DNA of 64,000 bases from an uncultured Muribaculaceae bacterium (GCA_934590135.1 CAKTOT010000001.1:1-64000); one strand, 5' to 3'; counted from the first letter of the stretch, positions 1 through 8,616 are shown. Notes: a model not told the origin generated them from the sequence alone. Translations and numbers: made by a program.

Positions 1-23
1 TGGAATGTCGACTCTGGATTTTA

Positions 24-297
24 GGGAAGGACTGCGCCGAAGGGCGAGCGAGCGCTCTTTTGGGCGGATTATTCGGCATTAGAGGGCGTTAGAGGGCGTT
101 AGAGGGCGTTAGAGGGCTTAAGGACCTTAGGGACGTTAGAGACCTTAAGGACCTTAGGGACGTTAGAGACCTTAGGGACCTTAGGGACTTTAGAGATCTT
201 AGGGACTTTAGGGACCTTAAGGACTTTAGAACTAAGCTCGATAATTGGGACTATGGGAAGGGCTGCGCCGAAGGACGGGCGCTCCTTTAGGCGGATT
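24..297. repeat. Satellite-like tandem array flanked by a direct repeat pair
   Basis: Seen directly: positions 81-120 hold four copies of a 10-base unit (AGAGGGCGTT, the last degenerate). From about 118 to 232 there are many degenerate 9-10 base units of the type TTAGGGAC/CTTTAGAG. The array is bracketed by an imperfect direct repeat of about 45 bases at 24-71 and 255-297, whose first 20 bases match at 19 positions. Read on the minus strand the array would give a Lys-Val-Pro-rich low-complexity peptide. That frame continues antisense through meaB, so I do not treat it as coding. The function is unknown; it could be a mobile satellite or a slippage-prone spacer. Confidence 0.75.
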
Positions 298-463
298 TGG
301 AATCCTTTTTTGGGGGGATGTAGGGACGCTGGAAGCGATTGTTGCACGGGTGCACGGGTGATGGGTGGATGTATTTGGGGGCTTATGGCGGTGCTTGGAC
401 GGCTTTTTTTGATTGTTTGTGTTTTTTTGACTGTGACGGTTTGGGTATGTGTGGGATATTGGC

Positions 464-471
464 TAATTTTG
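464..471 (+). promoter_or_regulatory. Candidate -7 box of meaB
   Basis: TAATTTTG matches the Bacteroidetes -7 consensus TAnnTTTG exactly. It ends only five bases before the meaB ATG at 477. If used, transcription would start at or next to the ATG, giving a leaderless message. Confidence 0.45.
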
Positions 472-476
472 CCTAT

Positions 477-1586
477 ATGGAACATCCCGAGAATGACAGT
501 CGTTACACCGGACTGACGGTAAATAGCGGTGTAGTACAGCCACCGAGTGTTAATCCTTATTTGAAGGTTCACCGCCGCAAGCCTTTGCCTACGGCCTCCG
601 AGCTTGTGGAGGGTATCCTTAAGGGTGATGTGACGGTGCTGAGCCGTGCGGTGACTCTCGTTGAGAGTCAAGCTCCGGTGCATCAGTCCTTGGCTCAGGA
701 GGTGATTGAGAAGTGTCTTCCCTATACCGGCAATAGCCGTCGTATCGGCATTACGGGCGTACCCGGAGCCGGCAAGTCTACGTCTATAGATGTTTTCGGC
801 TTGCATGTACTCAAGGACGAAAAGGCTAAATTGGCGGTTTTGGCTATAGACCCGTCGAGCGAACGTACTCGCGGCAGCATTCTGGGCGATAAGACGCGTA
901 TGGAGCGTCTTGCGATACATCCTAAGGCTTTTATTCGTCCCAGCCCGTCTGCGGGCTCGTTGGGCGGCGTTGCGCGCAAGACGCGTGAAACCATTATGCT
1001 GTGCGAGGCTGCAGGTTTCAATAATATCTTTGTCGAGACTGTCGGGGTGGGTCAAAGTGAGACTGCCGTTCACTCGATGGTTGACTTTTTCCTGCTGATT
1101 CAGCTTGCCGGAACGGGCGATGAATTGCAGGGCATCAAGCGTGGTATTATGGAGATGGCAGACGGTATTGTCATCAATAAGGCTGACGGCGATAATATTG
1201 ATCGTGCGCGTCTGGCTCAGGCTCAGTTCCGTAGTGCCTTGCACCTGTTTCCGCCCACGACTTCGGGATGGATGCCCGAGGTGCTTACTTATTCGGGATA
1301 TTATGAGAAGGGCATAGAAGAGGTCTGGGAGATGATAGACCGCTACTTTGCGTATGTGCGAGGCAATGGTTTCTTTGAACATCGGCGCATCGAGCAGTCC
1401 AGATACTGGATGTACGAGACTATTAACGAAAAACTTAAGGCGCATTTTTACAATAATCCGGATATGGAAAAGCTTTTGCAGGTGAACGAATCGCTTGTGC
1501 TTGACAATCGTTTGTCGTCGTTTGTGGCGGCGCGGAATGTATTGGACGCGTATTTCGAGCAAAATAATCAGAGCAAAGGAAAGTAA
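477..1586 (+). CDS. meaB: MeaB/ArgK-family P-loop GTPase (methylmalonyl-CoA mutase chaperone)
   Basis: This 369-residue cytoplasmic G3E-type GTPase protects and reloads the adenosylcobalamin-dependent methylmalonyl-CoA mutase in known family members. The sequence shows a Walker A loop GVPGAGKS near residues 94-101, a following DPSS motif, an ETVGVGQSE segment and an INKADGD motif for guanine binding. The frame is open further upstream, but the start at 477 gives the N-terminus MEHPEND, which I recall from Bacteroides homologues. No in-frame ATG follows for over 100 codons. The stop shares its last base with the next ATG, suggesting translational coupling. The mutase genes mutA/mutB are not in the window. 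The B12 link fits the B12 uptake operon about 39 kb away, though that is context only. Confidence 0.92.
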   Translation: MEHPENDSRYTGLTVNSGVVQPPSVNPYLKVHRRKPLPTASELVEGILKGDVTVLSRAVTLVESQAPVHQSLAQEVIEKCLPYTGNSRRIGITGVPGAGKSTSIDVFGLHVLKDEKAKLAVLAIDPSSERTRGSILGDKTRMERLAIHPKAFIRPSPSAGSLGGVARKTRETIMLCEAAGFNNIFVETVGVGQSETAVHSMVDFFLLIQLAGTGDELQGIKRGIMEMADGIVINKADGDNIDRARLAQAQFRSALHLFPPTTSGWMPEVLTYSGYYEKGIEEVWEMIDRYFAYVRGNGFFEHRRIEQSRYWMYETINEKLKAHFYNNPDMEKLLQVNESLVLDNRLSSFVAARNVLDAYFEQNNQSKGK

Positions 1587-2020
1587 TGAAGGCAATAAAA
1601 TACCTTGAGGGGTGGCGCTGTGCGCTACTGCTGGTGACGCTGGCATTATTTATGCCCGCCAATGTCGTAGGCGCGGACAAGAAAGATAAGTCCGAAAAGG
1701 CGCCCGCATCGGTGGTCTTTGTCGAAAAAAAACATGACTTCGGCAATATCAAGGAGAATGGCGGCCCGGTGTCTTATGAGTTTGTGTTCACCAACGAGGG
1801 CGAAAGCCCATTGGTAATCATCTCTGCTACGGCGTCGTGCGGCTGTACTATGCCGCGTTATCCCAAGGCCCCCATAGCTGCAGGCAAGAGCGAGAAAATA
1901 CGCGTGACATATCTTCCCAAGGGTCGTCCGGGCGAGTTCAGTAAGTCAGTGAAAGTACGCACCAACGATCCTAAAAACAAGAAAGTGACCTTGCATATCA
2001 GCGGCGTAGTCGTCCCGTAG
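1586..2020 (+). CDS. DUF1573 exported protein
   Basis: This 144-residue protein has an N-terminal hydrophobic segment (residues 12-29) ending near GADKK, so it is probably exported to the periplasm. The rest matches the DUF1573 immunoglobulin-like fold: HDFGNIKENGGPVSYEF, then a conserved SCGCTMP segment and a closing VTLHISGVV strand. The family is common in Bacteroidetes; its molecular role is not established. The ATG overlaps the meaB stop codon by one base, so the two genes are probably cotranscribed and translationally coupled. A 10-bp hairpin follows at 2042-2071. Confidence 0.85.
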   Translation: MKAIKYLEGWRCALLLVTLALFMPANVVGADKKDKSEKAPASVVFVEKKHDFGNIKENGGPVSYEFVFTNEGESPLVIISATASCGCTMPRYPKAPIAAGKSEKIRVTYLPKGRPGEFSKSVKVRTNDPKNKKVTLHISGVVVP

Positions 2021-2041
2021 CTTTCATACGGCCTAAACCTA

Positions 2042-2071
2042 CCGTGGGGATGCCTCACGGTATCCCCACGG
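2042..2071 (+). terminator. Hairpin after the meaB-DUF1573 pair
   Basis: CCGTGGGGAT at 2042-2051 pairs perfectly with ATCCCCACGG at 2062-2071 around a 10-base loop. No U-tract follows, so it may be a stabilising 3' hairpin rather than a classical terminator. Confidence 0.5.
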
Positions 2072-2174
2072 AGGAAATAAACCAATCATTATCACATTTC
2101 TTGCAATGGAAAAAGTAATTTCGCTTTCTATATACTAAACATTGCTCAATGTGAGATTGTTCGATATAACGCGC

Positions 2175-2182
2175 TATATTTG
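2175..2182 (+). promoter_or_regulatory. Candidate distal recA promoter -7 box
   Basis: TATATTTG matches TAnnTTTG, about 190 bases before the recA ATG. It is weaker evidence than the proximal box at 2293. Confidence 0.35.
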
Positions 2183-2292
2183 TGCGAAGAGATCGCGCGG
2201 GTCGGCTAAATAAAAGAAAATGAGCGCGATAGTGTAAAGACGTTAAGCAATATTTAACTCATGTGAGCAATGTGACTGCACGAGTATGACGC

Positions 2293-2300
2293 TAACTTTG
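2293..2300 (+). promoter_or_regulatory. Candidate proximal recA promoter -7 box
   Basis: TAACTTTG matches TAnnTTTG exactly and lies 71 bases before the recA ATG. The leader between is A/T-rich, typical of Bacteroidetes translation starts. I saw no LexA-like palindrome here. Confidence 0.6.
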
Positions 2301-2371
2301 CATTGTCAACGCAAGCGGAATTGTCCGCGATACAACAAACAGAATAATATAAACACGAAACATATACCGTA

Positions 2372-3556
2372 ATGGAAAAGACAAAGAAAACGTCCAAAAA
2401 GGAAGCCGAAGACCCCAAGAAAGCACGGGTTGAGGCCCTGAGTGCCGCCTTAGGCAAGATTGAAAAGAACTATGGCCGCGGTGCCATTATGCGCCTCGGA
2501 GACGAAGCTATCGAGAATGTCGAGGTGATACCCACCGGGTCAATTTCGCTGAATCATGCACTGGGTGTCGGCGGCTATCCCAAGGGACGTATCATTGAGA
2601 TATACGGGCCTGAGTCATCCGGTAAGACCACGTTGGCCCTCCATGCCATAGCCGAAGCCCAGAAGACCGGCGGTATAGCCGCGCTCATAGATGCCGAGCA
2701 CGCCTTTGACCGCTTTTATGCAGAAGCGTTGGGCGTGGACACAGACGAGCTGCTGATTTCGCAGCCTGACAATGGTGAGCAGGCTCTCGAGATAGCCGAG
2801 CAACTGATACGCAGTGCCGCCGTGGACATCGTGGTGGTTGATTCGGTGGCGGCTCTTACGCCTAAGGGTGAAATTGAGGGCGAGATGGGCGATCGCAATA
2901 TGGGATTGCAGGCACGACTGATGTCGCAGGCTATGCGCAAGCTCACCGCCGCCATATCGCGCACCAAGACTACGTGTATATTTATCAACCAATTACGCGA
3001 AAAAATCGGACAGATGTTCGGCCCCAGCGAAACCACTACCGGTGGTAACGCCCTCAAATTCTATGCCTCCGTGCGTCTTGATATTCGTCCGCGCAGTGCT
3101 ATCAAGGATGGTGATGACTATCTGGGCAAACGCGCTGTTGTCAAGGTGGTTAAGAATAAAGTTGCGCCGCCTTTCCGTCGTGCCGAATTCGATATTATGT
3201 TCGGCGAAGGTATCTCGCATTCCGGCGAAATTCTGGACCTTGGCGTCGAGTACGATATCATCAAGAAGAGTGGGTCGTGGTTCAGCTACGACGGCAATAA
3301 ATTGGCACAAGGTCGCGATGCCGCCAAGCGCATCATAGCCGACAATCCAGAGTTGGCTGACGAACTCGAGGCCAAGATTGCAGCCGCAATGGCCGCCGCC
3401 GATGCGCGTCCCGATGCGGCAGCGCGTCGCGCCGCCAAACAGGCCGCAGAGGCTGCTTCGGACGCCAATCCCGCCGCGGTGGCTGCCGACATGGACACAA
3501 CCGTGCCTGCCGCTGCCGATGATGACGATGAATTCAGCATCGAAGAAGATCTGTAA
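2372..3556 (+). CDS. recA: RecA recombinase
   Basis: This 394-residue cytoplasmic ATPase forms the RecA filament for homologous strand exchange and the SOS response. It contains the Walker A motif GPESSGKT (residues 79-86), the MAW-like region after it, a VVVDSVAAL Walker B region, the [10 protein letters not shown]2-adjacent motif and the [16 protein letters not shown] segment. The family is usually about 345-355 residues. The extra length is a C-terminal tail of about 50 residues, very rich in alanine and then in aspartate and glutamate, ending in [12 protein letters not shown]. An acidic tail that damps DNA binding is known in other RecA proteins; the alanine-rich linker is a local elaboration. 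The gene appears monocistronic with its own promoter and a 3' hairpin. Confidence 0.98.
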   Translation: MEKTKKTSKKEAEDPKKARVEALSAALGKIEKNYGRGAIMRLGDEAIENVEVIPTGSISLNHALGVGGYPKGRIIEIYGPESSGKTTLALHAIAEAQKTGGIAALIDAEHAFDRFYAEALGVDTDELLISQPDNGEQALEIAEQLIRSAAVDIVVVDSVAALTPKGEIEGEMGDRNMGLQARLMSQAMRKLTAAISRTKTTCIFINQLREKIGQMFGPSETTTGGNALKFYASVRLDIRPRSAIKDGDDYLGKRAVVKVVKNKVAPPFRRAEFDIMFGEGISHSGEILDLGVEYDIIKKSGSWFSYDGNKLAQGRDAAKRIIADNPELADELEAKIAAAMAAADARPDAAARRAAKQAAEAASDANPAAVAADMDTTVPAAADDDDEFSIEEDL

Positions 3557-3581
3557 TCGGTTTAGACAATAAACAACGAGT

Positions 3582-3606
3582 GGCGAAGCTGTGCATCGGC
3601 TTCGCC
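3582..3606 (+). terminator. Hairpin after recA
   Basis: GGCGAAGC (3582-3589) pairs with GCTTCGCC (3599-3606) around a 9-base loop, 25 bases after the recA stop. No U-run follows. Confidence 0.4.
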
Positions 3607-3666
3607 CCGTTGTGTTATGTGCTATCTGCTAAGAGTGGGGTATATCAGAGGTTTGTAGTTTGTTGT

Positions 3667-4332
3667 TCAGACGATGGAGACGTCAAGCTGTATGCGGAGA
3701 CATAGGGCGATTGTGCGCAGCATCAGGGCTTTGTCCTTGATTGCACCGGGTACGTAAATCCAGCAGTCGTCTACGGGAAGTTGACGAGAAGATTCGCGCA
3801 CGCGCGTGGCCAGTGTATACGATTTATACGGGATTCGACGATTTACAATCTTATTAATGCCGATTTTGCGTACCGCTTCGAGGTACCCGTCTTGAGCGCT
3901 TTCGAGAGCGATGTAGGTGTCGTCTTCGGGGAAATGGATACGCAGGGTTTCTTTGGCGCGGTGTCTTGCGGCTCGGCCCGGCATTGTTTGGGCTTTGAAA
4001 TCCGTGCCAACTTCAATCTTTAGTCCGAGGCCGAGGGCATCGCTTATGGATTTCATCTGCATATATCTACAATCATTATCCGATTGAGTGTTCAGATACC
4101 ATCCATCGCAAATTTCGCGTATATAGGCCTTGTATTTCGGATGTATTTGCTGCGAGACTATTGGTTGGCCGCCGATTTCGAGCTTTATTTCCGGGAAGCG
4201 TTCTTTGCCGATTTTGGCCAAAGCGGCCAGCATCGTAGAGGCCGAATCCGTATAACATAAGACATCTCCGTCCGGGAAGGTTATTCGAAGTTTTTTGCGC
4301 GGTGCTCGTTTTTGCGGTCCTTGGTCTTCCAT
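3667..4332 (-). CDS. Hypothetical protein with an internal domain duplication
   Basis: I do not recognise a named family for this 221-residue protein. It holds two copies of one fold: residues about 13-105 begin LRITFPDGD and end LGLGLKIEVG, while residues about 129-220 begin LRIHFPEDD and end CLRIQLDVSI. Both halves share LRIxFP, an 'ALxKIG/AVRKIG' helix, a Trp-containing 'GWYLNTQS' or 'CWIYVPG' strand and a closing helix-strand. Related tandem-domain proteins occur in Bacteroidales, as I recall, but I know no function. There is no signal peptide, so it is likely cytoplasmic. A T8-G8 homopolymer lies 27-42 bases upstream of the start. It follows tsaB on the same strand with a 136-base gap, and no clear promoter box was found. 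Confidence 0.75.
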   Translation of the reverse strand: MEDQGPQKRAPRKKLRITFPDGDVLCYTDSASTMLAALAKIGKERFPEIKLEIGGQPIVSQQIHPKYKAYIREICDGWYLNTQSDNDCRYMQMKSISDALGLGLKIEVGTDFKAQTMPGRAARHRAKETLRIHFPEDDTYIALESAQDGYLEAVRKIGINKIVNRRIPYKSYTLATRVRESSRQLPVDDCWIYVPGAIKDKALMLRTIALCLRIQLDVSIV

Positions 4333-4358
4333 GATGAGTTATTGAAATTAGAGGTATG

Positions 4359-4374
4359 TTTTTTTTGGGGGGGG
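4359..4374. repeat. T8-G8 double homopolymer upstream of the duplicated-domain gene
   Basis: Eight T (4359-4366) followed directly by eight G (4367-4374), then A and GGG. On the coding (minus) strand this reads C8A8, 27-42 bases before the ATG. Such tracts are slippage-prone and could vary promoter or leader spacing. Confidence 0.7.
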
Positions 4375-4468
4375 AGGGTATAGTCCTCGTTTGTTGTATT
4401 ATTATGAGGAAGCTAAGTCGTATGGATGTTTTTGCCGCCAAAGCGGCTTATCCGATATGCCATGTGTG

Positions 4469-5170
4469 TCAGAGACGCGGCTTGGGCTTGGTGGCCTGAA
4501 AATCCTTGAGGTATTCGGGGACGCTGTAGGCCGTATCAATGAAATCTCGTTGTGAGTATGCTCGTTCGGCCAAAGCCAGCATGTCCACAGCCAGGGGTGT
4601 GACGCCCGACACGAAGCGAGCCTCGGGGTGTATGCTGCAGATGAGATCGCGAGCCTTGTCCGAGCCGTCGCCGAAGAATACGATGGTACGACCCGATTCG
4701 AATAGCTCCGCGTAGCTGTTCTCGTCCAATATGAGGGGTTGCGGCGTCATAACTTCGCTCAGGGCCATATCGTATGCGGCGGTGTATACCTCCATGCGTC
4801 GGGCGTCTATCATGGGGACGTATATCGGGTCTTCGCCGTAGTCCTCGCCGTCAAACATGACGTGAGTCACCATAAGTTGGAGTGTGCTGATGCCAATCAT
4901 CGGAATGTCCAGAGCGTAAGCCAGACCCTTTGCTTCGCTTAGGCCTATGCGCAGTCCGGTGTAACTCCCCGGGCCCATAGACACCGCCACGGCATCGAGG
5001 CGCATTTCTTTTTCGCGGGCATAGTCAAGGCATGCCTTGATGTATCTGCTGAGCAGTGCGGCGTGGTTGCGACCTTGGAAGTCCTCGAAGTGCTTGAGTA
5101 TCATACCCTCGGCGGTGAGCGCTGTCGAACATACCGAGGTGGAAGTGTCTATATTTAGTATTACGGCCAT
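4469..5170 (-). CDS. tsaB: TsaB, tRNA t6A threonylcarbamoyl transferase partner
   Basis: This 233-residue protein is the TsaB subunit that pairs with TsaD to make N6-threonylcarbamoyladenosine at tRNA position 37. It has the ASKHA-type N-terminus ILNIDTSTSVCSTAL, the central MGPGSYTGLRIG motif and a conserved LAYALDIPMIGIST segment. The frame is open to 5281, but a perfect TAACTTTG promoter box on this strand lies at 5251-5258, inside that extension. The ATG at 5170 also gives the normal TsaB N-terminus, so I use it. Start and leader (about 75 bases) fit that promoter. purM is divergent on the other side. Confidence 0.93.
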   Translation of the reverse strand: MAVILNIDTSTSVCSTALTAEGMILKHFEDFQGRNHAALLSRYIKACLDYAREKEMRLDAVAVSMGPGSYTGLRIGLSEAKGLAYALDIPMIGISTLQLMVTHVMFDGEDYGEDPIYVPMIDARRMEVYTAAYDMALSEVMTPQPLILDENSYAELFESGRTIVFFGDGSDKARDLICSIHPEARFVSGVTPLAVDMLALAERAYSQRDFIDTAYSVPEYLKDFQATKPKPRL

Positions 5171-5250
5171 AGTCTGAAGTCTGTGTTTGTAAAAGTCCGG
5201 CAGGGATGCGTATGCGTGCTTCGGCGCGTGTGCGTTGTGTCCTGCGAATG

Positions 5251-5258
5251 CAAAGTTA
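5251..5258 (-). promoter_or_regulatory. tsaB promoter -7 box
   Basis: TAACTTTG on the minus strand (CAAAGTTA on plus), about 80 bases upstream of the tsaB ATG. It helps decide the tsaB start. Confidence 0.6.
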
Positions 5259-5291
5259 GCTAAAAAGGGCCGAAATCTCATAAATTATTGC

Positions 5292-5299
5292 TAAATTCG
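5292..5299 (+). promoter_or_regulatory. purM promoter -7 box (variant)
   Basis: TAAATTCG is one base off TAnnTTTG and lies 28 bases before the purM ATG. The same variant sits before the small acidic gene at 52764-52771. Confidence 0.4.
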
Positions 5300-5327
5300 C
5301 CCATCCAACCACAAATAAAGACACGAT

Positions 5328-6497
5328 ATGACAGCAGACCAGCAGAGATATGACCGCCGCGGTGTATCGGCATCCAAGGAAGACGTACACGCCGCCATAC
5401 GTAATATAGACAAAGGGCTATACCCACGGGCCTTCTGCAAAATTATTCCCGACATACTGGGAGGAGACCCGGAGTGGTGCAATATCATGCACGCCGATGG
5501 CGCCGGCACCAAGTCGTCTTTGGCCTATATGTATTGGCGCGAAACGGGCGATATGTCTGTCTGGCGCGGCATTGCGCAGGACGCCTTGGTGATGAATCTC
5601 GATGACCTGCTGTGTGTAGGTGCCGTTGACAACATCTTGGTGTCCTCCACGATAGGCCGTAACCGGCGATTGATACCCGGCGAAGTAATCTCGGCTATCA
5701 TCAATGGCACCGAAGAGCTGCTGGCCGAGCTAAGGTCATACGGCATAGGTATCTACAGTACCGGAGGCGAGACCGCCGATGTGGGCGACCTTGTACGCAC
5801 CATCATCGTTGATTCCACCGTGACCTGCCGTATGCGGCGCGACCAAGTCATTGACAACGCGCATATCAGCCACGGCGACCTTATCGTCGGGCTGGCCTCA
5901 TATGGTCAGGCTGTATGGGAACGCGGCTACAACGGCGGTATGGGCAGCAACGGCCTGACCTCGGCGCGCCATGATGTTTTTGCAAAATATTATGCCGCAA
6001 AATATCCCGAGAGTTACGACCAAGGTATGCCCGAGGACTTGGCATATTGCGGCAGCCGTCGACTCACCGATCCGGTGGAAGACACTCCCTTGGATGCCGG
6101 ACGTCTGGTGCTGTCTCCTACGCGCACATATGCGCCTGTGGTGCGTCTCATCTTTGACGAGGTTGGACGCAGGCATATACATGGTATGGTGCACTGCACC
6201 GGCGGCGCACAGACCAAGGTGATGAATTTCGTCAAAGACAAGCACGTAATCAAGGACAACCTTCTGCCAGTGCCGCCGCTTTTCAAGATGATAGCCCGAG
6301 AGAGCGGCGCCTCCGAAGAAGAAATGGAAAAAGTCTTCAATATGGGACACCGTATGGAGATATACGTAAGTGCTTCCGAAGCCGAGGCTGTCGTTGCCTT
6401 GGCACGCTCTATGGGCGTTGAAGCTCAGGTCATAGGTCGTGTCGAGGACCGACCGCAGGGCAATAAATTGACCATACTTCGTTCCGATTGGGTATAA
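5328..6497 (+). CDS. purM: Phosphoribosylformylglycinamidine cyclo-ligase (AIR synthase)
   Basis: This 389-residue enzyme closes FGAM to aminoimidazole ribonucleotide with ATP in de novo purine synthesis. It resembles the divergent, somewhat long Bacteroidetes PurM form. Visible are the N-terminal YDRRGVSASKEDVHAAI, the nucleotide-binding HADGAGTKSSLAY loop, the DALVMNLDDLLCVGA helix, the GGETADVGDLV motif, and in the C-terminal AIRS domain HGMVHCTGGAQTKVMNF and FNMGHRMEIYV. It heads a likely operon with mltF (69-base gap) and the DUF3332 gene. The link to cell-wall turnover is positional only. Confidence 0.93.
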   Translation: MTADQQRYDRRGVSASKEDVHAAIRNIDKGLYPRAFCKIIPDILGGDPEWCNIMHADGAGTKSSLAYMYWRETGDMSVWRGIAQDALVMNLDDLLCVGAVDNILVSSTIGRNRRLIPGEVISAIINGTEELLAELRSYGIGIYSTGGETADVGDLVRTIIVDSTVTCRMRRDQVIDNAHISHGDLIVGLASYGQAVWERGYNGGMGSNGLTSARHDVFAKYYAAKYPESYDQGMPEDLAYCGSRRLTDPVEDTPLDAGRLVLSPTRTYAPVVRLIFDEVGRRHIHGMVHCTGGAQTKVMNFVKDKHVIKDNLLPVPPLFKMIARESGASEEEMEKVFNMGHRMEIYVSASEAEAVVALARSMGVEAQVIGRVEDRPQGNKLTILRSDWV

Positions 6498-6566
6498 GAC
6501 GAGGTATCAAGACATAAGACAGATACATGGTAAATTGATATACAGGGACACAGATAAGCAAAAAGA

Positions 6567-7943
6567 ATGACCGGGCGGTTATGCATATTTGCGATGGCGG
6601 TGCTGCTGCTTTTAGGCGGCTGCGGCAAGGGTGCGAGCGGCGCTTCATCCGTTGATTCGGTGGCTCATGCGCTGCCCGAGACGCTTCGCATAGCGACAAT
6701 ATACAGCCCGTTGTCCTACTTTCTGTATCGTGACGAAGCTATGGGCTATGACTACGACCTTGCCGCCGAATTTGCCAAGGCCAAGGGTATGGCGCTCGAA
6801 GTGGAAGTGGCGCCGAGCCTTGACGGAGCCATCAAGATGGTCAATACGGGTAAGGCCGATGTTGTGGCATACCAGATTCCGGTGAACAGCGAATTCAAGG
6901 CACGAGTCCATCATTGCGGGCCGACATTCGAAACCACTCAGGTGCTGGTGCAGCGCCGCGATGCCGATAGCCTTGTCACCGATGTCACACAATTGCCCGG
7001 CCGCGATATATACGTAGTGGATGGCAGTAAATACCATCAGCGGCTGCGACATCTCAACGAAGAACTTGGCGGCGGCATACGCATACACACCATGGCACGC
7101 GATTCGATAGTAGCCGAAGACCTCATCGATATGGTCAATGACGGTAAAATATCGATGACGGTTATTGATAGCGATTTGGCTCGTATCAATCGCACGTATT
7201 ATCCGCATTTGGATATTACCGTGGCGCTTAGTTTTCCGCAAAAGGCACGATGGGCTACTGCTCCCGACCATGCGTGGTTGGGCGACAGCATCGACACATG
7301 GCTGTCTTCGGACAAGCCTCGCGAGCGTAATCTGGCGCTGCTGAAGACATATTTCGAGATGTCCAAGCAATCGCCCACGGCCTTGACTTACACCTTCCAC
7401 GGCGGACGTCTGTCGCCCTACGATGCGTTGTTCAAGCTCTACGCCGGCGAGGGGCGCGATTGGCGTCTGCTTGGCGCTATATGCTTTGTCGAAAGCCGTT
7501 TTGACAATAACGTAACATCCTGGGCCGGAGCCCGCGGCATTATGCAGATAATGCCTTCGACGGCAAGGGCCAATGGTGTTGACCCGGCGGCCCTGACCGA
7601 CCCGGCGACTTCGATACGCCTGGCGGTGCGGCTGCTCAAGACCCTCGACCGCACTATGCGTCCATACGTCAAAGACCCGGCCGAACGCGTCAAGTTTGTC
7701 TTGGCGTCCTATAACGCCGGAGCCGCGCATATCATCGATGCCATAGCCTTGGCTCGTAAGCATGGGTACAATCCCGCCGTATGGGAAGGCAATGTGGCCG
7801 AGGCGTTGCGGCTCAAGTCCAATCCGGCGTACTACAATGACGAAGTGGTACGCTACGGATATTTCCGCGGCACTCAGACCATCGAATATGTCGGGGCGGT
7901 CATGCGCTTCTACCATCGCGTTCTGGCCAATGTTCATGCTTGA
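6567..7943 (+). CDS. mltF: MltF-like membrane-bound lytic transglycosylase lipoprotein
   Basis: This 458-residue protein has a lipoprotein signal (LLLLGGC, Cys near residue 19). An ABC-type solute-binding domain follows at residues about 40-270 (LRIATIYSPLSYF, MGYDYDLAAEFA), then an SLT lytic transglycosylase domain at about 290-440. The latter shows the catalytic glutamate in CFVESRFDNN, then SWAGARGIMQIMPSTA and VLASYNAGAAHIIDA. The architecture matches MltF, which cleaves peptidoglycan to 1,6-anhydromuropeptides at the inner face of the outer membrane. The downstream leader carries a perfect 16-base tandem duplication (7961-7992). Confidence 0.92.
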   Translation: MTGRLCIFAMAVLLLLGGCGKGASGASSVDSVAHALPETLRIATIYSPLSYFLYRDEAMGYDYDLAAEFAKAKGMALEVEVAPSLDGAIKMVNTGKADVVAYQIPVNSEFKARVHHCGPTFETTQVLVQRRDADSLVTDVTQLPGRDIYVVDGSKYHQRLRHLNEELGGGIRIHTMARDSIVAEDLIDMVNDGKISMTVIDSDLARINRTYYPHLDITVALSFPQKARWATAPDHAWLGDSIDTWLSSDKPRERNLALLKTYFEMSKQSPTALTYTFHGGRLSPYDALFKLYAGEGRDWRLLGAICFVESRFDNNVTSWAGARGIMQIMPSTARANGVDPAALTDPATSIRLAVRLLKTLDRTMRPYVKDPAERVKFVLASYNAGAAHIIDAIALARKHGYNPAVWEGNVAEALRLKSNPAYYNDEVVRYGYFRGTQTIEYVGAVMRFYHRVLANVHA

Positions 7944-7960
7944 CACATCGGAAAAGACTT

Positions 7961-7992
7961 TACAAACAACGAAATATACAAACAACGAAATA
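7961..7992. repeat. Perfect 16-base tandem duplication
   Basis: TACAAACAACGAAATA occurs twice back to back in the 89-base gap between mltF and the DUF3332 gene. It lies in the A-rich leader that probably serves ribosome loading. Confidence 0.8.
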
Positions 7993-8032
7993 AAGAAACA
8001 CTATCAACCATCCTTAACAAACAAATAGAATT

Positions 8033-8581
8033 ATGAAAAAGTACGCTATCCGTGTAGCAGCCGTCATCGCGGTATGCTCCTGTATGATGTTCAGCTCGTG
8101 CATAGGCTCGTTCAAGCTCACCAACAAGTTGCTGACCTGGAACAATTCGATAGGCAATAAGTTTGTCAACGAGTTGGTATTCTTTGCCTTCTGGATTCTG
8201 CCCGTATACGAAGTCTCGGGCTTGGCCGATGTCCTGGTGCTCAACAGTATCGAGTTCTGGAGCGGCAATAACCCCGTAGCCAAAGGCACCAAGGTTATCG
8301 AAGGTCAGGACGGCAAGTACCTCGTAAAATGCGACGGCAAGGGCTATGACATCATCAGCGAAAACGACGGAACCAAGGTGCGCCTCGACTTCGATGTCAA
8401 GACACAGGAATGGAGCACTCTTGATGCCGAGGGCCAGCGTGTCGTATTCCTCACCTTCATCGATGCCGACCACGCCAAAGTCCCCATGCCCAACGGCGAC
8501 TACAAAGTCGTAGAAATCAGCCAGAACGGCTGCTATGCATATCAGGAAGCTCTCGCCGCTTCCAACCTGGCTGCACGCTAA
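8033..8581 (+). CDS. DUF3332 family lipoprotein
   Basis: This 182-residue protein has a lipoprotein-type signal (MFSSC, Cys near residue 23) and matches the DUF3332 pattern. It starts GSFKLTNKLLTWNNSIGNKFVNELVFFAFWILPVY-like, with a short hydrophobic segment VFFAFWILPVY, followed by a beta-rich C-terminal half. The family is widespread in Bacteroidales and has no assigned function known to me. It ends the purM-mltF run and is followed by a strong terminator, so it is likely the last gene of that operon. Confidence 0.85.
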   Translation: MKKYAIRVAAVIAVCSCMMFSSCIGSFKLTNKLLTWNNSIGNKFVNELVFFAFWILPVYEVSGLADVLVLNSIEFWSGNNPVAKGTKVIEGQDGKYLVKCDGKGYDIISENDGTKVRLDFDVKTQEWSTLDAEGQRVVFLTFIDADHAKVPMPNGDYKVVEISQNGCYAYQEALAASNLAAR

Positions 8582-8616
8582 AGCGTGACGGCGCATAAGC
8601 GCACCGACATACAGAC

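Noticed and set aside
81..232. Possible CRISPR array
   Set aside because: Units are 9-10 bases, degenerate and contiguous, with no spacers and no cas genes nearby.
99..1646. Long minus-strand open frame opposite meaB
   Set aside because: It runs antisense through meaB and into the repeat array; its composition shows no domain, and meaB on the other strand is certain.
6645..7985. 446-codon minus-strand frame opposite mltF
   Set aside because: It is an antisense shadow of a clear lytic transglycosylase gene, favoured by the codon bias of that strand.
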